Positions 33,759 to 43,355 of a stretch of DNA of 48,813 nt are shown here, piece after piece; position 1 is the stretch's first letter, and each line of letters opens with the position of its first letter. Made by a program: the position numbers and the translations under genes. The stretch covers positions 1 through 48,813 of the forward strand of contig NZ_VFIY01000009.1 of NCBI RefSeq assembly GCF_006385175.1. The letters are read 5' to 3'. This stretch comes from Emcibacter nanhaiensis (GTDB lineage Bacteria; Pseudomonadota; Alphaproteobacteria; Sphingomonadales; Emcibacteraceae). The notes beneath the pieces were generated by a model. The model saw only the letters and a list, made by a program, of their open reading frames with translations. It searched no databases and was not told where the DNA came from.

Positions 33759-35953
33759 TCCGCACCTCCCTGGGCTACGACATGTCGTTCACCCCCGTTT
33801 TCATCTTTCACGTCCTGATTTACAGGGCCAGTAGCGGCCTGATGATTCTGCTGCAATCGCGCGATGACCATATCCCGGGGACCATCCATTACAACGCCTG
33901 CAGACGTCACAACAATGATCCGTTGAACCAAGTTCAGCAGCGCTGGCTTGTGCGTCACCAGAACCAATGTATTTTCAGGAGAAATCATCTGGCGCAATGC
34001 CATAAGACAAGAGCGTTCCGAACCGTCGTCCATCGACGCAGTCGGTTCATCCAAAAGCCAAACCTCCGGATGGGACAGCAAGAGCCGGGTAAAGGCAATA
34101 AGCTGTTTTTGCCCTCTGGAAACACCATTGCCGCCCTCGGTAATCGTCAGGTCCAGCCCTTGAGGATGGGAAGAAATAAAAGGCATCAACCCGGTCGCCG
34201 TGGCGGCCGCAACAAGCTGCTCCTCGCTAATATCCGACATCCCAAGGAGCAGATTCTCACGCAAGGTTCCTGCAAAAAGTCTCACTTCCTGAGGAAGATA
34301 ACCTACAACTTCACTAAGATGCGGTCTGGATATCTGCTGAATATCCAGTCGATCAAGAAGGACTCGTCCATCTTTGGGGGCATACACACCTGCCAACAGC
34401 TTCAGCAACGTTGACTTTCCGGCACCAATCGGGCCAAGCAGCGCCACCTTCTCTCCTGGCTTTATCTCAAGTTTATCAATGGAGAACGGCTGGCCACCCG
34501 CAGCATAAGTGAACCTGATACCCTCAAGTTCATATCCCCCGTGAAGCCGTTCTGGAACAAGCGGTTGGTTGCAAGTGTCGTTATCGTTGCGCAGGGCAAA
34601 CACTTTTTCCAGGTTTTCCATCGCCATTCGCGCATGTGCCCATTGCACAATCAGACCGGGAAGCATGCCAATAGGGGTGAGGATGCGACCGGAAAGAATA
34701 GCGCATGCAATCAGTCCCCCCATGGTAATCGTTCCATCGGTAATGGCGATAAATGCCCCCGATGCAACAAGCAACGTATAGCTGAGCTGCTGCATCGAAG
34801 CTGACGCAAAACTCGCCAACTCCTGATACCGCCGAACTTTCAGATCATCCGAAATGGCGTCCTGGCTGAGAGAGCCCCATTTGATTTGCGCCAGCCAGCC
34901 GGCTCCCGTTGCCTTGATGACTTCAGCGCCTTCCACCGCTTCTACCAACAGGCCAAGTTTTCGGTTTGAAGAAGCTGTACCGGTACGCGTATGTTTGACA
35001 ATTTGAGTTCTGGACAACATCCCGACAGCAACAGCCAAAACGACAAAACTCAAAATAATTCCCACCAAAACAGGGCCAGCCAGGAAGAACACAACACACA
35101 GGAACAGAAGCGCGAAGGGTATGTCAATCGCATATAGTGTTGCTGCGAAGTAGAATGTCCGAATGGTTTCGTAGCTTCGCAACTGGGCCGCAAGCGTCCC
35201 CACACTTGCAGGAAACTGATCAAGACGTATTGTAAGAAGCCGTTTGAATACACCGTGCGAAACTTCAGAATCCACATCCCGTATCGCCGCCTCCAAAATA
35301 GCGGACCTTGTTAGCTTTAGAACAAATTCCAGAAATATCGCAATGCCGACACCGATAGTGAGAACAATAAGAGTTGAATATCCCTGTGTCGGAATAACCC
35401 TGTCATATACCTGCATGGAATATAGTGATGTGCCGAGCGCCAGGAAACTGACCATTGATGCTGCAAGCGCGGAGAAGACAAAAACCCTGCGTCTTTCCCT
35501 GAGCGCCTGCTTGAACAACTTCTTGGCGGAAAAACTTCCGTTCGCACCAACCCCCGGATCAAAAATCCGGCAAAATTCTGCACCATCGGGAAATTCACTC
35601 ACATACTCCCTGGACGAAACATCCTCTAGGCCCCACCCTCGCGTCGGAGAGAATTCAAAAACCAAGCTGATTTGCCCAGCCGGGGAGACCATAAGACAGG
35701 GAAGGTCGGTTTCCTGGAGGGACCTTGTCCAGGACCCCGCACGAACAGACAGTGCCCTGCCCAGCACATCAACCAGGCATTTCTGCAGTGCCACCCGATA
35801 TGCCGGCTCACCTTGCTGTAGCAAATCCGGATATTCCCCTTTCAGCACAGCAAGTTCCCTACGTGACAACCTGCGCACATTCGGGAATATGCCACTTAAC
35901 CGGTTATTTAACCAAGCCATTGTTTTTTCAGGAGAATATAACTCTTTATTCAT
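33755..35953 (-). CDS. Type I secretion ABC transporter (fused permease-ATPase)
   Basis: A protein of about 732 residues from ATG 35953 (GGAG six bases upstream; the frame reaches a TTG at 35965). The first 150 residues look like a degenerate C39-like domain without a clear catalytic Cys-His pair, as in LapB/LssB exporters. About six membrane helices follow (about 155-440). The ATPase has Walker A GPIGAGKST, Q loop GYLPQE, an altered signature VSRGQKQ in place of LSGGQ, Walker B VWLLDEP and H loop VTHKP. It powers export of large unfolded substrates in one step. It overlaps the TolC gene by 8 nt and the HlyD gene by 4 nt. Confidence 0.94.
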   Translation of the reverse strand: MNKELYSPEKTMAWLNNRLSGIFPNVRRLSRRELAVLKGEYPDLLQQGEPAYRVALQKCLVDVLGRALSVRAGSWTRSLQETDLPCLMVSPAGQISLVFEFSPTRGWGLEDVSSREYVSEFPDGAEFCRIFDPGVGANGSFSAKKLFKQALRERRRVFVFSALAASMVSFLALGTSLYSMQVYDRVIPTQGYSTLIVLTIGVGIAIFLEFVLKLTRSAILEAAIRDVDSEVSHGVFKRLLTIRLDQFPASVGTLAAQLRSYETIRTFYFAATLYAIDIPFALLFLCVVFFLAGPVLVGIILSFVVLAVAVGMLSRTQIVKHTRTGTASSNRKLGLLVEAVEGAEVIKATGAGWLAQIKWGSLSQDAISDDLKVRRYQELASFASASMQQLSYTLLVASGAFIAITDGTITMGGLIACAILSGRILTPIGMLPGLIVQWAHARMAMENLEKVFALRNDNDTCNQPLVPERLHGGYELEGIRFTYAAGGQPFSIDKLEIKPGEKVALLGPIGAGKSTLLKLLAGVYAPKDGRVLLDRLDIQQISRPHLSEVVGYLPQEVRLFAGTLRENLLLGMSDISEEQLVAAATATGLMPFISSHPQGLDLTITEGGNGVSRGQKQLIAFTRLLLSHPEVWLLDEPTASMDDGSERSCLMALRQMISPENTLVLVTHKPALLNLVQRIIVVTSAGVVMDGPRDMVIARLQQNHQAATGPVNQDVKDENGGERHVVAQGGAE

Positions 35954-37301
35954 GCCCCACTCCAAATCTCTCCAGATTCCCCGTCAAAATCTCCAGCCTG
36001 TATGTCGCCCCCACAAACTGAGCCTCAATGTCCGCAAGGGAAGTTTCAATTGCAGCCAGCTCCCTCGCCGCATTTATGACATCCAGCCAGCTTCGCTTTC
36101 CGGCAACGAATAATCTTGTGTAGGAGTCCAACACACCCCGACTGGCTTCCAGCGATTGCTGCAAAACTTCTTTCCTGCGGACAACCGCCTGAAAGTTTTC
36201 GCATTCGGATTGAAGCTGCGCTGAAATGTCACGCCGAGCTGCATTCATCGCTTCTTCCCCGGCTCGAACTCGCGCTTTTTGAGCGCGCACCCTCGAAAGA
36301 GTAGACAATCCTGCTCCCGGCACATATCTCAAGGCGACGAGGGCCCGGAAATCATCGCGGTCGTTTGTAGAAGAAAGATCTCCATGGCGATACTCTGCAC
36401 GCGCCACCAAATTCGGCCAGGCCGACGCTGCACTACTGTCCACTTCGGCTCGAGCCGCAGCAGTTTCATATTTCAACCTCTGCAGACCGGGATGAAGCGC
36501 GAACGCCCGCTCTATCAAGACAGCACAGGACTCCACAGGCCTACCCTCAATCTCTTCTGAAACATCCACTGAGCCCAACGAGACGCCCTCAAGCTCAGAG
36601 AGATGGGCAAGAGCGCTTCGCTCCTGCGCCTCAATCGCCTGCAAATCGCTTTGCGCCTGCCTTACTCTCGTTGAAACAAGATCTTGATCACCTTGGGCGG
36701 AAACACCGGCATCAACCCGATGTCGGATCATATGGTCATACTCTGATAATCTGGAAATCCGCCGCTGAACCACGCGGATACGAGCCACAGATTGTTTCCA
36801 GAGCTGATAGGATTCAACAACCTTCAATGCAATATCCAGTTGACTCAATTCGATGCCTTTCTCCTGGGCACCTGCACGGGCAGTAGCCCCCCTGAGATCA
36901 GAGCTCAAACGTCCACCGGTCCACAAAGGCTGTTCCAGCGCCACCACAACATCCGTTCCGCCGGTATCCTGCTCTACTCCCACGGTAGGACTGGGATAGA
37001 ACTGCCATTTAGCTTCAGCAACTTCAGCCTCAGCCCCCTCAAGCGTAGCTCGCGAAGACATTACCTGGGGATGCCGCTCAATAGCTCGTTCTATCAAGGC
37101 ATCCAGCGTCAATCCGGAAACTCGCAACAACTTGTTTCCGGTTTCTACGGCAGCAACTTCAGCAAAAACGACATTGCACCCCAGCGACAGAAGAACCGCG
37201 ACGGCAATCAGCGCATGCCTTCCACAAAACTCGGCCAATCCAAAACGCCTCCATCTAAACAAAAGATTTTTGGCTCGCCTCGCTTCAATCACTTCCCGCA
37301 T
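35946..37301 (-). CDS. TolC-family outer-membrane channel of type I secretion
   Basis: From ATG 37301 the product is about 451 residues, the usual TolC/LapE size. The frame is open for 94 more codons upstream, but those residues do not look like a signal region. The chosen form has a long basic start and the signal ALIAVAVLLSLGCNVVFA. Typical segments follow: LTLDALIERAIERHPQVMSS, VALEQPLWTGGRLSSDL, coiled-coil helices and a second half repeat (SCAVLIERAFALHPGLQRLK), ending GATYRLEILTGNL. It is the first gene of the operon and overlaps the ABC gene. No strong ribosome site precedes 37301, so the start is uncertain. Confidence 0.9.
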   Translation of the reverse strand: MREVIEARRAKNLLFRWRRFGLAEFCGRHALIAVAVLLSLGCNVVFAEVAAVETGNKLLRVSGLTLDALIERAIERHPQVMSSRATLEGAEAEVAEAKWQFYPSPTVGVEQDTGGTDVVVALEQPLWTGGRLSSDLRGATARAGAQEKGIELSQLDIALKVVESYQLWKQSVARIRVVQRRISRLSEYDHMIRHRVDAGVSAQGDQDLVSTRVRQAQSDLQAIEAQERSALAHLSELEGVSLGSVDVSEEIEGRPVESCAVLIERAFALHPGLQRLKYETAAARAEVDSSAASAWPNLVARAEYRHGDLSSTNDRDDFRALVALRYVPGAGLSTLSRVRAQKARVRAGEEAMNAARRDISAQLQSECENFQAVVRRKEVLQQSLEASRGVLDSYTRLFVAGKRSWLDVINAARELAAIETSLADIEAQFVGATYRLEILTGNLERFGVGHE

Positions 37302-37853
37302 AACTGTATTGACGCACAAAAACGCCTTCCTCGCCCATACTGCAAGCATGACAAGAGAACCCAACCGCCCCGTCCAGAAGGGCATTATTGGAATACGCAA
37401 AAATACATTTCTTTTTGAGAAACGTTCGCCCGCCACTGACACACCAGCCCAGCCCGAGTCCCCTCGGTGCCCACTAGCCGCAAGACTGCTTTTCGGCGGC
37501 ATCCCCTCAGGGAAATCCCTATGATATACTATCGTCACTCTCGCCCCCCCTTCAGGCAAAAACATCATCACTTGCGACGCCAATTGGAAAACAAAATGCC
37601 GCCGCTACCCTGATACTATTTAAAGAGCCCCGTATAACTTGTTGACTTGCATCTTACTTTCCCTAACCCATGGTTGCGAGACCGCTGTTCTACGAGCTCA
37701 AGGATTTCTTCTACGAAAAAGTGAAAAAAAGCTTTCCTGACATTAATTAAAAGTTTAAGCATCAATGCAATCAGGGGCTTATCTAGCAAATTATAGGAAA
37801 GTAAATTCAGGGTTCTTAAGTAGCGCAAACTCCATAATGACCGGGAGGGGAAA
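37302..37853. other. Divergent promoter region
   Basis: This region lies between the secretion operon (minus) and the AraC-type gene (plus) and must carry both promoters. No clear -35/-10 pair, Fur-like box or long palindrome stands out. A GGGAGGGG ribosome site precedes the AraC-type start. Confidence 0.5.
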
Positions 37854-38864
37854 ATGGAAACGTCTGAAAGAACTGTTCAGCCCACTATAAAAAGTTGCAC
37901 AGCAGAGTGGCTGATCGAAACAGATCACGACGGTATAAAGTCGGGGCAAGCTGAAGATGTTGAGATACATAATGTTACGATGGAAGGCGGCCTGGTAGAA
38001 ACACACATCGAAGTGTTAAATCTCAGTGCCGGATTGGCGATCACGCGTGGCATACATACATTTGATCCTTCAATCCAGCAGGAAAGTATCCCTTTAGCCA
38101 GAGTCCAGACCGCCTTTGAAGCCCCTGCTCTAGTCATTCAAGCCGCCAACTCCGGTTCCATCAAAGTGGAAGAGAAAAGTGTCGACAAAACGTTACATTT
38201 TGACACATCGAGAAACCTTTTCCACTTTGTGAGACAACTGGATTTTATACCAGTTCTAAGTACAAATGAGACCATTTCCGTAACAGTCTTGAAAATGGAA
38301 AAAGCGAATCTTGAAGCCTTGATCGGTAAGCCCCTAACTCAGAAACTACTCCATGCATTACAGCTTTCCAGAGCCCCTGAAGCGCGATCGATGCTTATTC
38401 CTCAACATATATCCAATGTACTCTACAAGAGTATAAGCGGGGATGTTCGGGGGGATATGAAGAAGTTATTTGTTCAGAGCCATATTTTGGAATACCTATG
38501 CATACTGGGGAGTTTCCTTCTCTCCCGGTTCGACCAAAACTGCGATATTCACCAAGCTGATGACGTCGTACGGGAGCTGCATGCGGAATTAATCAATTGT
38601 GAGGGGAAAATTCCCAGCCTTACTGAATTGGCCCAAAAATACCACACGTCAGCTAAAACCTTGAATGAGCAATTTAAGCAAACTTACGGTCAACCAATTT
38701 ATAGCTATTTTAATGATCGCAGACTAAATGAAGCACATATTGCACTTGCACAGACACCACTCCCTATGAAGGTTCTGTCCGCCCGGTTGGGATACTCTCA
38801 TGTGAACCATTTTATCAACGCGTTCACGAAAAAGTTCGGATACTCTCCCGGCACTTTAAGATAG
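37854..38864 (+). CDS. AraC-family regulator, PchR-like
   Basis: A 336-residue regulator. The C-terminal 85 residues hold two helix-turn-helix units: SLTELAQKYHTSAKTLNEQF then TYGQPIYSYFNDRRLNEAHI, and MKVLSARLGYSHVNHFINAF with the family ending FGYSPGTLR. The N-terminal ligand part (1-245) has the layout of PchR-type siderophore-responsive activators. Since the next gene downstream on the same strand is a TonB-dependent receptor, it probably activates that receptor when the matching siderophore is present. The start is firm: ATG with GGGAGGGG about four bases upstream. The role is inferred from family and neighbour. Confidence 0.88.
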   Translation: METSERTVQPTIKSCTAEWLIETDHDGIKSGQAEDVEIHNVTMEGGLVETHIEVLNLSAGLAITRGIHTFDPSIQQESIPLARVQTAFEAPALVIQAANSGSIKVEEKSVDKTLHFDTSRNLFHFVRQLDFIPVLSTNETISVTVLKMEKANLEALIGKPLTQKLLHALQLSRAPEARSMLIPQHISNVLYKSISGDVRGDMKKLFVQSHILEYLCILGSFLLSRFDQNCDIHQADDVVRELHAELINCEGKIPSLTELAQKYHTSAKTLNEQFKQTYGQPIYSYFNDRRLNEAHIALAQTPLPMKVLSARLGYSHVNHFINAFTKKFGYSPGTLR

Positions 38865-39108
38865 CAATAGGGTGAAACTTACGGCCTTGCAACTAGAGAA
38901 AACTTGCTACTTGCAGTCAGATTTCCAACAAAGCGAATTGAAATATCTCATGCGTTCACATCACCCAATATAAAATCCGTCCTGAAACCAAATCCGAGTA
39001 AAGCGCCGTCATCTTTAGACCTCATTAAGAGTGAGTGTTACTCGCACATGGGGCGGAATTTTACACCTTTGTATCAACAAAAATGCTTCAGAGAAGGGGG
39101 AAGTAAAA

Positions 39109-41619
39109 GTGATTTGTATATTTTCGTTCAGTTTGGCAGCAGTTGCCATTTTCATAGGGTCTTTGCATTTACATGCATCGGAGTCTTACTCGCTTTACAC
39201 TCTGAAGTATAAAGCTTGTACACAACGCGTGGAGAGATCATTTAACAAGTTCACAATAGTGGATGATTTCCCCTCCCTTGCTCGAACAGGCCATCAGTCT
39301 ATTCCGGCGATCGAGTCAAACAGGGCGCGGTCCTGCATTGATAGGTCTACTGACTTCTCTTCAACGGCTACGCCGATAGTCGGTCATGCAAGGAAAAGAG
39401 CGATAACACACCCTCTCCCATCCTGCACTGGCACGTGCGCCATATCTTTTACTGAAGCGCATTATGAGGAGAATGCTCTTGCAGTGCTCAGCGAGGAATC
39501 TCATGCGGATCATCGAAAACGGCACGCCATAGAACTTGAAGAAATAGTAGTTACAGTTGACAAACTCGAGGAAGGCGTCATGGCCACACCCTTCGCAGTA
39601 ACCGCACTGCAAAGTGACCATTTATTCAGATCGGGTGTGGATAGCCTTCAGGAACTGCGTACTATTGTATCCAGCATACAATTTTCCAAGAATTCTGGTG
39701 CCAACATAATTTCTATTCGCGGGATCGGCGCCGAACTTCTCAACATCGGCGCCGAACCGGGTGTGACTGTTAATCAGGACGGAGTTCCTCTGTCCAGTCC
39801 CAACTTTTATGACATTGACTTTCTGGACGTGGAGCATGTGGAGATCCTTCGTGGACCTCAAGGAACGGTCAATGGCCGGAATGCTACTGGTGGAGCAATC
39901 AACATTTACTCGAAACGCCCAACGAATGAGTTTGAAGCCGGTGCAAAACTTTCACTTGGTAACTATAATCATATCGGACTGGAAGGATATATTAGCGGAC
40001 CGATTTTGCATAACAAGGTTCGAGGCCGCCTGGCGATCAAAAGCGACCGGGCCGACGGATGGTTGCATAACAGTTTTCTCAACAAAGACATCGCCACAAA
40101 AGACAGGATACAATTACGCGGAATATTGGAAACAAACCTGTCGGATACCCTGGAGACGACGCTGATAGTTGGCATAATAACTGACAACTCTGTGAAACAG
40201 GGAACTTTCGAACTGGGACGTATCCGGCCTGACGTACCTTCTCTGGGAGAATTTTATGGAGTTAAGGAAGTTGACCCGGACAAACTCATTCTTGAAGCTG
40301 ATCAAATCAGTTCAGGAAACAAGAAACAAGTTTATAGTTCCCTGGGTTTGAGGTGGGCAATCTCTCCATCTATCTCATTGCTCTCCACCACCTCCTATAT
40401 TGACCTGAACGACAAAAACTCTCTGGATACAGATGGAACTCGCCTCAGCGTTACACAATTTCCCGAATTAAACTACGACGTCTGGCAATTATCACAAGAG
40501 TTAACCCTGTCAACAAATCTAACCGATAGACTGGACCTTATAATGGGGGGACTTTACTTACGCCAGAATGCCAGAGAACCAATACACTTTGTGTCTGAGC
40601 TTGTTCTAGGACTAGCTCCCGGACTTTTTATTGATACTCCAGAAAATAACCTGTCATCCTACTCCGCATATGCACAACTTAGATATCAGCTAACCGATAA
40701 GTTTCAACTCTCGGCCGGCGTTCGCTACACTTACGATTGGAAAAGTACAAAGGAAGCAATTACGCGTCGTGATGAAAACGCTTCCTTCAGCGCCTGGACT
40801 CCCCGGTTTGCTGTAGATTATACAGCAACAGAAATGATAACGCTGTATGGCAGCATCTCAAAAGGTTTTAAATCAGGCGGATTCAACACATTCCAGTTGA
40901 CCTTTGGCCCCTACCAACCGGAAACCGTCTGGAGTTATGAAGTAGGAAGCAAATTGAAACTTTTTGACAACCGGATCTTTATGTCGGCTGCCGCCTTCTA
41001 TGCAGACTACACAGGAATCCAGCAACATGTTTTTGGCCTCGACGGCAGCTTCTTGCCAACGGTTCTCAACGCCGGAAAGGCAGAAATAAAGGGAATTGAA
41101 ATCGAAATAAATGCCCTTGTGACCGATAATTTCCGTCTTGATTTTGCCGGTTCTTACTTGAATGCAAAACTAACGGAATTAAGAACAGCTGACACAATCT
41201 TTCCAGAATTGGGAAAAACCAACCCTGCCACCGGTCTTAACATCCAGAACCTCTCCGGCAATATGTTACCGCGATCACCTGAATTCAAAGTATCAATGTC
41301 AGGAGAATATTCCCACTCCCTGAACGATGATCTGACAGCTACACTGCGTGTTGAGTATACATGGCAAGATAAAGTCTATTTTTCGGTTTTCAATCATGAG
41401 GGAACCTCACAGGGAGCATACGGGCTGCTGAATCTTTATGCATCCCTTGAAAGCGAGGATAGTCGCTGGGTGCTGAGTGCATCGGCGCAGAATCTATTGG
41501 ACCAAAGATATCTTAGTAATGCTATGGATATCAGTCCAGGTACTACTCTATTTCCTCGTCGCCAGATCAACTTCGGCGAACCTCGCATGTACCAGCTGAC
41601 CCTAGCATTCAAGTTGTAG
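39109..41619 (+). CDS. TonB-dependent receptor with disturbed STN domain
   Basis: About 836 residues from GTG 39109 (GGGGGAAG just upstream; the frame reaches a GTG at 39031). After a signal-like SFSLAAVAIFIGSLHLHA comes a region that should be a signalling STN domain but is out of frame in its middle (39270-39340). Then come the TonB box ELEEIVVTVDKLEE, the plug (SIRGIGAELLNIGAEPGVTV, VEILRGPQGTVNGRNATGGA, INIYSKRP) and a barrel ending SAQNLLDQRYLSNAMDI and a final aromatic-poor YQLTLAFKL. It imports a siderophore or similar ligand across the outer membrane. The AraC-type gene upstream is its likely regulator. No sigma/anti-sigma pair is present to receive an STN signal. Confidence 0.9.
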   Translation: MICIFSFSLAAVAIFIGSLHLHASESYSLYTLKYKACTQRVERSFNKFTIVDDFPSLARTGHQSIPAIESNRARSCIDRSTDFSSTATPIVGHARKRAITHPLPSCTGTCAISFTEAHYEENALAVLSEESHADHRKRHAIELEEIVVTVDKLEEGVMATPFAVTALQSDHLFRSGVDSLQELRTIVSSIQFSKNSGANIISIRGIGAELLNIGAEPGVTVNQDGVPLSSPNFYDIDFLDVEHVEILRGPQGTVNGRNATGGAINIYSKRPTNEFEAGAKLSLGNYNHIGLEGYISGPILHNKVRGRLAIKSDRADGWLHNSFLNKDIATKDRIQLRGILETNLSDTLETTLIVGIITDNSVKQGTFELGRIRPDVPSLGEFYGVKEVDPDKLILEADQISSGNKKQVYSSLGLRWAISPSISLLSTTSYIDLNDKNSLDTDGTRLSVTQFPELNYDVWQLSQELTLSTNLTDRLDLIMGGLYLRQNAREPIHFVSELVLGLAPGLFIDTPENNLSSYSAYAQLRYQLTDKFQLSAGVRYTYDWKSTKEAITRRDENASFSAWTPRFAVDYTATEMITLYGSISKGFKSGGFNTFQLTFGPYQPETVWSYEVGSKLKLFDNRIFMSAAAFYADYTGIQQHVFGLDGSFLPTVLNAGKAEIKGIEIEINALVTDNFRLDFAGSYLNAKLTELRTADTIFPELGKTNPATGLNIQNLSGNMLPRSPEFKVSMSGEYSHSLNDDLTATLRVEYTWQDKVYFSVFNHEGTSQGAYGLLNLYASLESEDSRWVLSASAQNLLDQRYLSNAMDISPGTTLFPRRQINFGEPRMYQLTLAFKL

Positions 41620-41887
41620 ACAAGCCTGAAAGGAAAGTGGAAGCAGAGTTAAGGTCAATCCTAAATGGATATATTAGAGTTTTTCCCGGTATAACGCCCT
41701 CTGAGGGCAAGTGAATACTCCCTCTATTCAACTCGATTGACTGCATAGTTAAAGAACTGATGACAATGACGGGCCCCAATAGGAGACAAAGAAAATTCTA
41801 TCAAACATTGGATCGACAGCAAGCAATTGCATTCTACTGCGATACTCCGTGAATTAATCTTCGCCATTCTTCTGCGCCCGTATCCAG

Positions 41888-42541
41888 CTACCATAATTCT
41901 TCCCCAAATTCTGTCTCCGTGCGGCGCTTCCACTTTGGCATAGTAACATGGTTCCCATGCGATATACCTGTTCGCTTCAGAACCACCAACCAAGTTAAAA
42001 AGAGAATTTTCAAGTCCACAAGAAAGCTGTAATGATCGACATACCAGACATCTAGAATAAATTTTTGCTCCCAACTTATGGCGTTACGCCCATTAACCTG
42101 AGCCCAACCACTAATGCCTGGTCTGACTTCATGACGACGCATCTGTTCACTAGAATACCGAGTGGCATATTCTGCGATTAATGGCCGTGGACCGATCAGT
42201 GCCATATCTCCACGCATAACATTCCAGAGTTGAGGATATTCATCAATGCTCCAATCTCGCAAAAATCTGCCTAACCGGGTTAAACGGTGCTGCTCTTCCA
42301 GCAAATGACCCTTTTCGTCCCGCTCATCTGTCATGGTACGAAATTTGTATATTACAAATGTAACACCGTCCAAACCAAGTCGTTCCTGCTTGAAGAAAAT
42401 AGGAGATCCCAGCTTGATCCGAACAACAATCGCGACAAGCAACAACACTGGAAAAAAGGTAACTGAAAGCAAGACGGCCCCGATTAGATCAAGGAATCTT
42501 TTTCCATATCTTCTATACGCTGAACCCCGCAACACATCCAC
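41888..42541 (-). CDS. Undecaprenyl-phosphate sugar-1-phosphate transferase
   Basis: A 217-residue member of the bacterial sugar transferase family (PglC/WcaJ catalytic type). An N-terminal membrane helix (DLIGAVLLSVTFFPVLLLVA) is followed by PIFFKQERLGLDG, YKFRTM, the acidic WSIDEYPQLWNVMRGDM, ALIGPRPL and VRPGISGWAQVNGRN, all conserved. It starts lipid-linked sugar assembly for exopolysaccharide or glycan at the inner membrane. No other polysaccharide genes are visible, so it is isolated here or the rest has been lost. The listed start is GTG; a GTG two codons later has better spacing from AGGGG. Confidence 0.9.
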   Translation of the reverse strand: MDVLRGSAYRRYGKRFLDLIGAVLLSVTFFPVLLLVAIVVRIKLGSPIFFKQERLGLDGVTFVIYKFRTMTDERDEKGHLLEEQHRLTRLGRFLRDWSIDEYPQLWNVMRGDMALIGPRPLIAEYATRYSSEQMRRHEVRPGISGWAQVNGRNAISWEQKFILDVWYVDHYSFLVDLKILFLTWLVVLKRTGISHGNHVTMPKWKRRTETEFGEELW

Positions 42542-43355
42542 CCCTGTCTTCCAAGTAGTAATTGGGTTACCTCATTACAATCATAGTTCTGCAATCTTCA
42601 AATTTCAGAAGTTGAAATATAGTAGAAGTTGCTAACTTTCTGCAGCCTCGGGTCCTAGTGGTGTTTTTCCCTCGGTTTGATTGTTGCCGCTAAATTCAAG
42701 CTCCCACATTTTGCCTGTTTCATTGACAACACAGCAGTGTGTAAATTTTACACCTCATTTCCCAAGCATCAAGAATTGCAAACTACGAAATTGGACAATT
42801 CTCTACGCCAGAAAGAAGCAAATACCTATGAGTATGGAAGACCAATCACAGAAAACGCATGTCCTCGGCAGCTCTTCTCTCTCACCCACTTTGCCGCCCT
42901 TCCCAAGTTTCTCTATCTTCAGGTTCTTCGTCATGATTATCGGGAAGCCGCCAGCAAGTAATTCCCTGTTTGTAGAACAGTTTTGCCTTTGATATAGGAT
43001 ACATTTTGGCTTGAAGCATACTGTGTTACTTGAACTCTCCTTCCACTTCAAAAAACTCAGCCTGCATGAACTTGTCTCAAAAAAAGCAGGCAAGGAAAGC
43101 CTTGGGGTAATGGCATGCTTGTCTCCTTCAACAAGAACTACCTTCGCGACCTGGTGATCAAAGATCGCTTTCGGCAATGAGACTCTCATCGCCAACTAAA
43201 TAGGCAGAGCTCCGCCACCGAGATCCAGGGTGCCGATCTGAATCTCGGCGGCACCAAAAGGTGATGACACCGGAAATGATGAACGTAGCAACCAAGATAG
43301 TTCTGATGATGACTCCTCAGCGCAATGATTTGCCCCTGCTTATTTGATGCGTTGT
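42542..43355. other. Intergenic region, possibly decayed coding DNA
   Basis: Over 800 bases without a supported gene. A minus-strand frame at 42803-43195 begins MRVSLPKAIFDHQVAKVVLV but degrades after about 40 residues. Another minus-strand frame at about 43195-43330 ends AAEIQIGTLDLGGGALPI with no start. These may be remnants of a lost gene. No repeat or RNA is evident. Confidence 0.4.

Noticed and set aside
37302-37583. 94-codon N-terminal extension of the TolC-type protein
   Set aside because: The residues do not form a signal peptide or known domain, and the ATG at 37301 gives the usual TolC length.
41696-41708. GCCCTC-T-GAGGGC dyad after the TonB receptor gene as a terminator
   Set aside because: The loop is too short for the full stem and no T run follows on either strand.
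41724-42074. 116-codon minus-strand frame overlapping the sugar transferase
   Set aside because: It overlaps the conserved end of the sugar transferase in another frame and has no recognisable sequence.
42803-43195. 130-codon minus-strand frame
   Set aside because: Only the first 40 residues look protein-like, and the rest is Cys/Ser/Lys-rich without family signals; noted within the intergenic entry.
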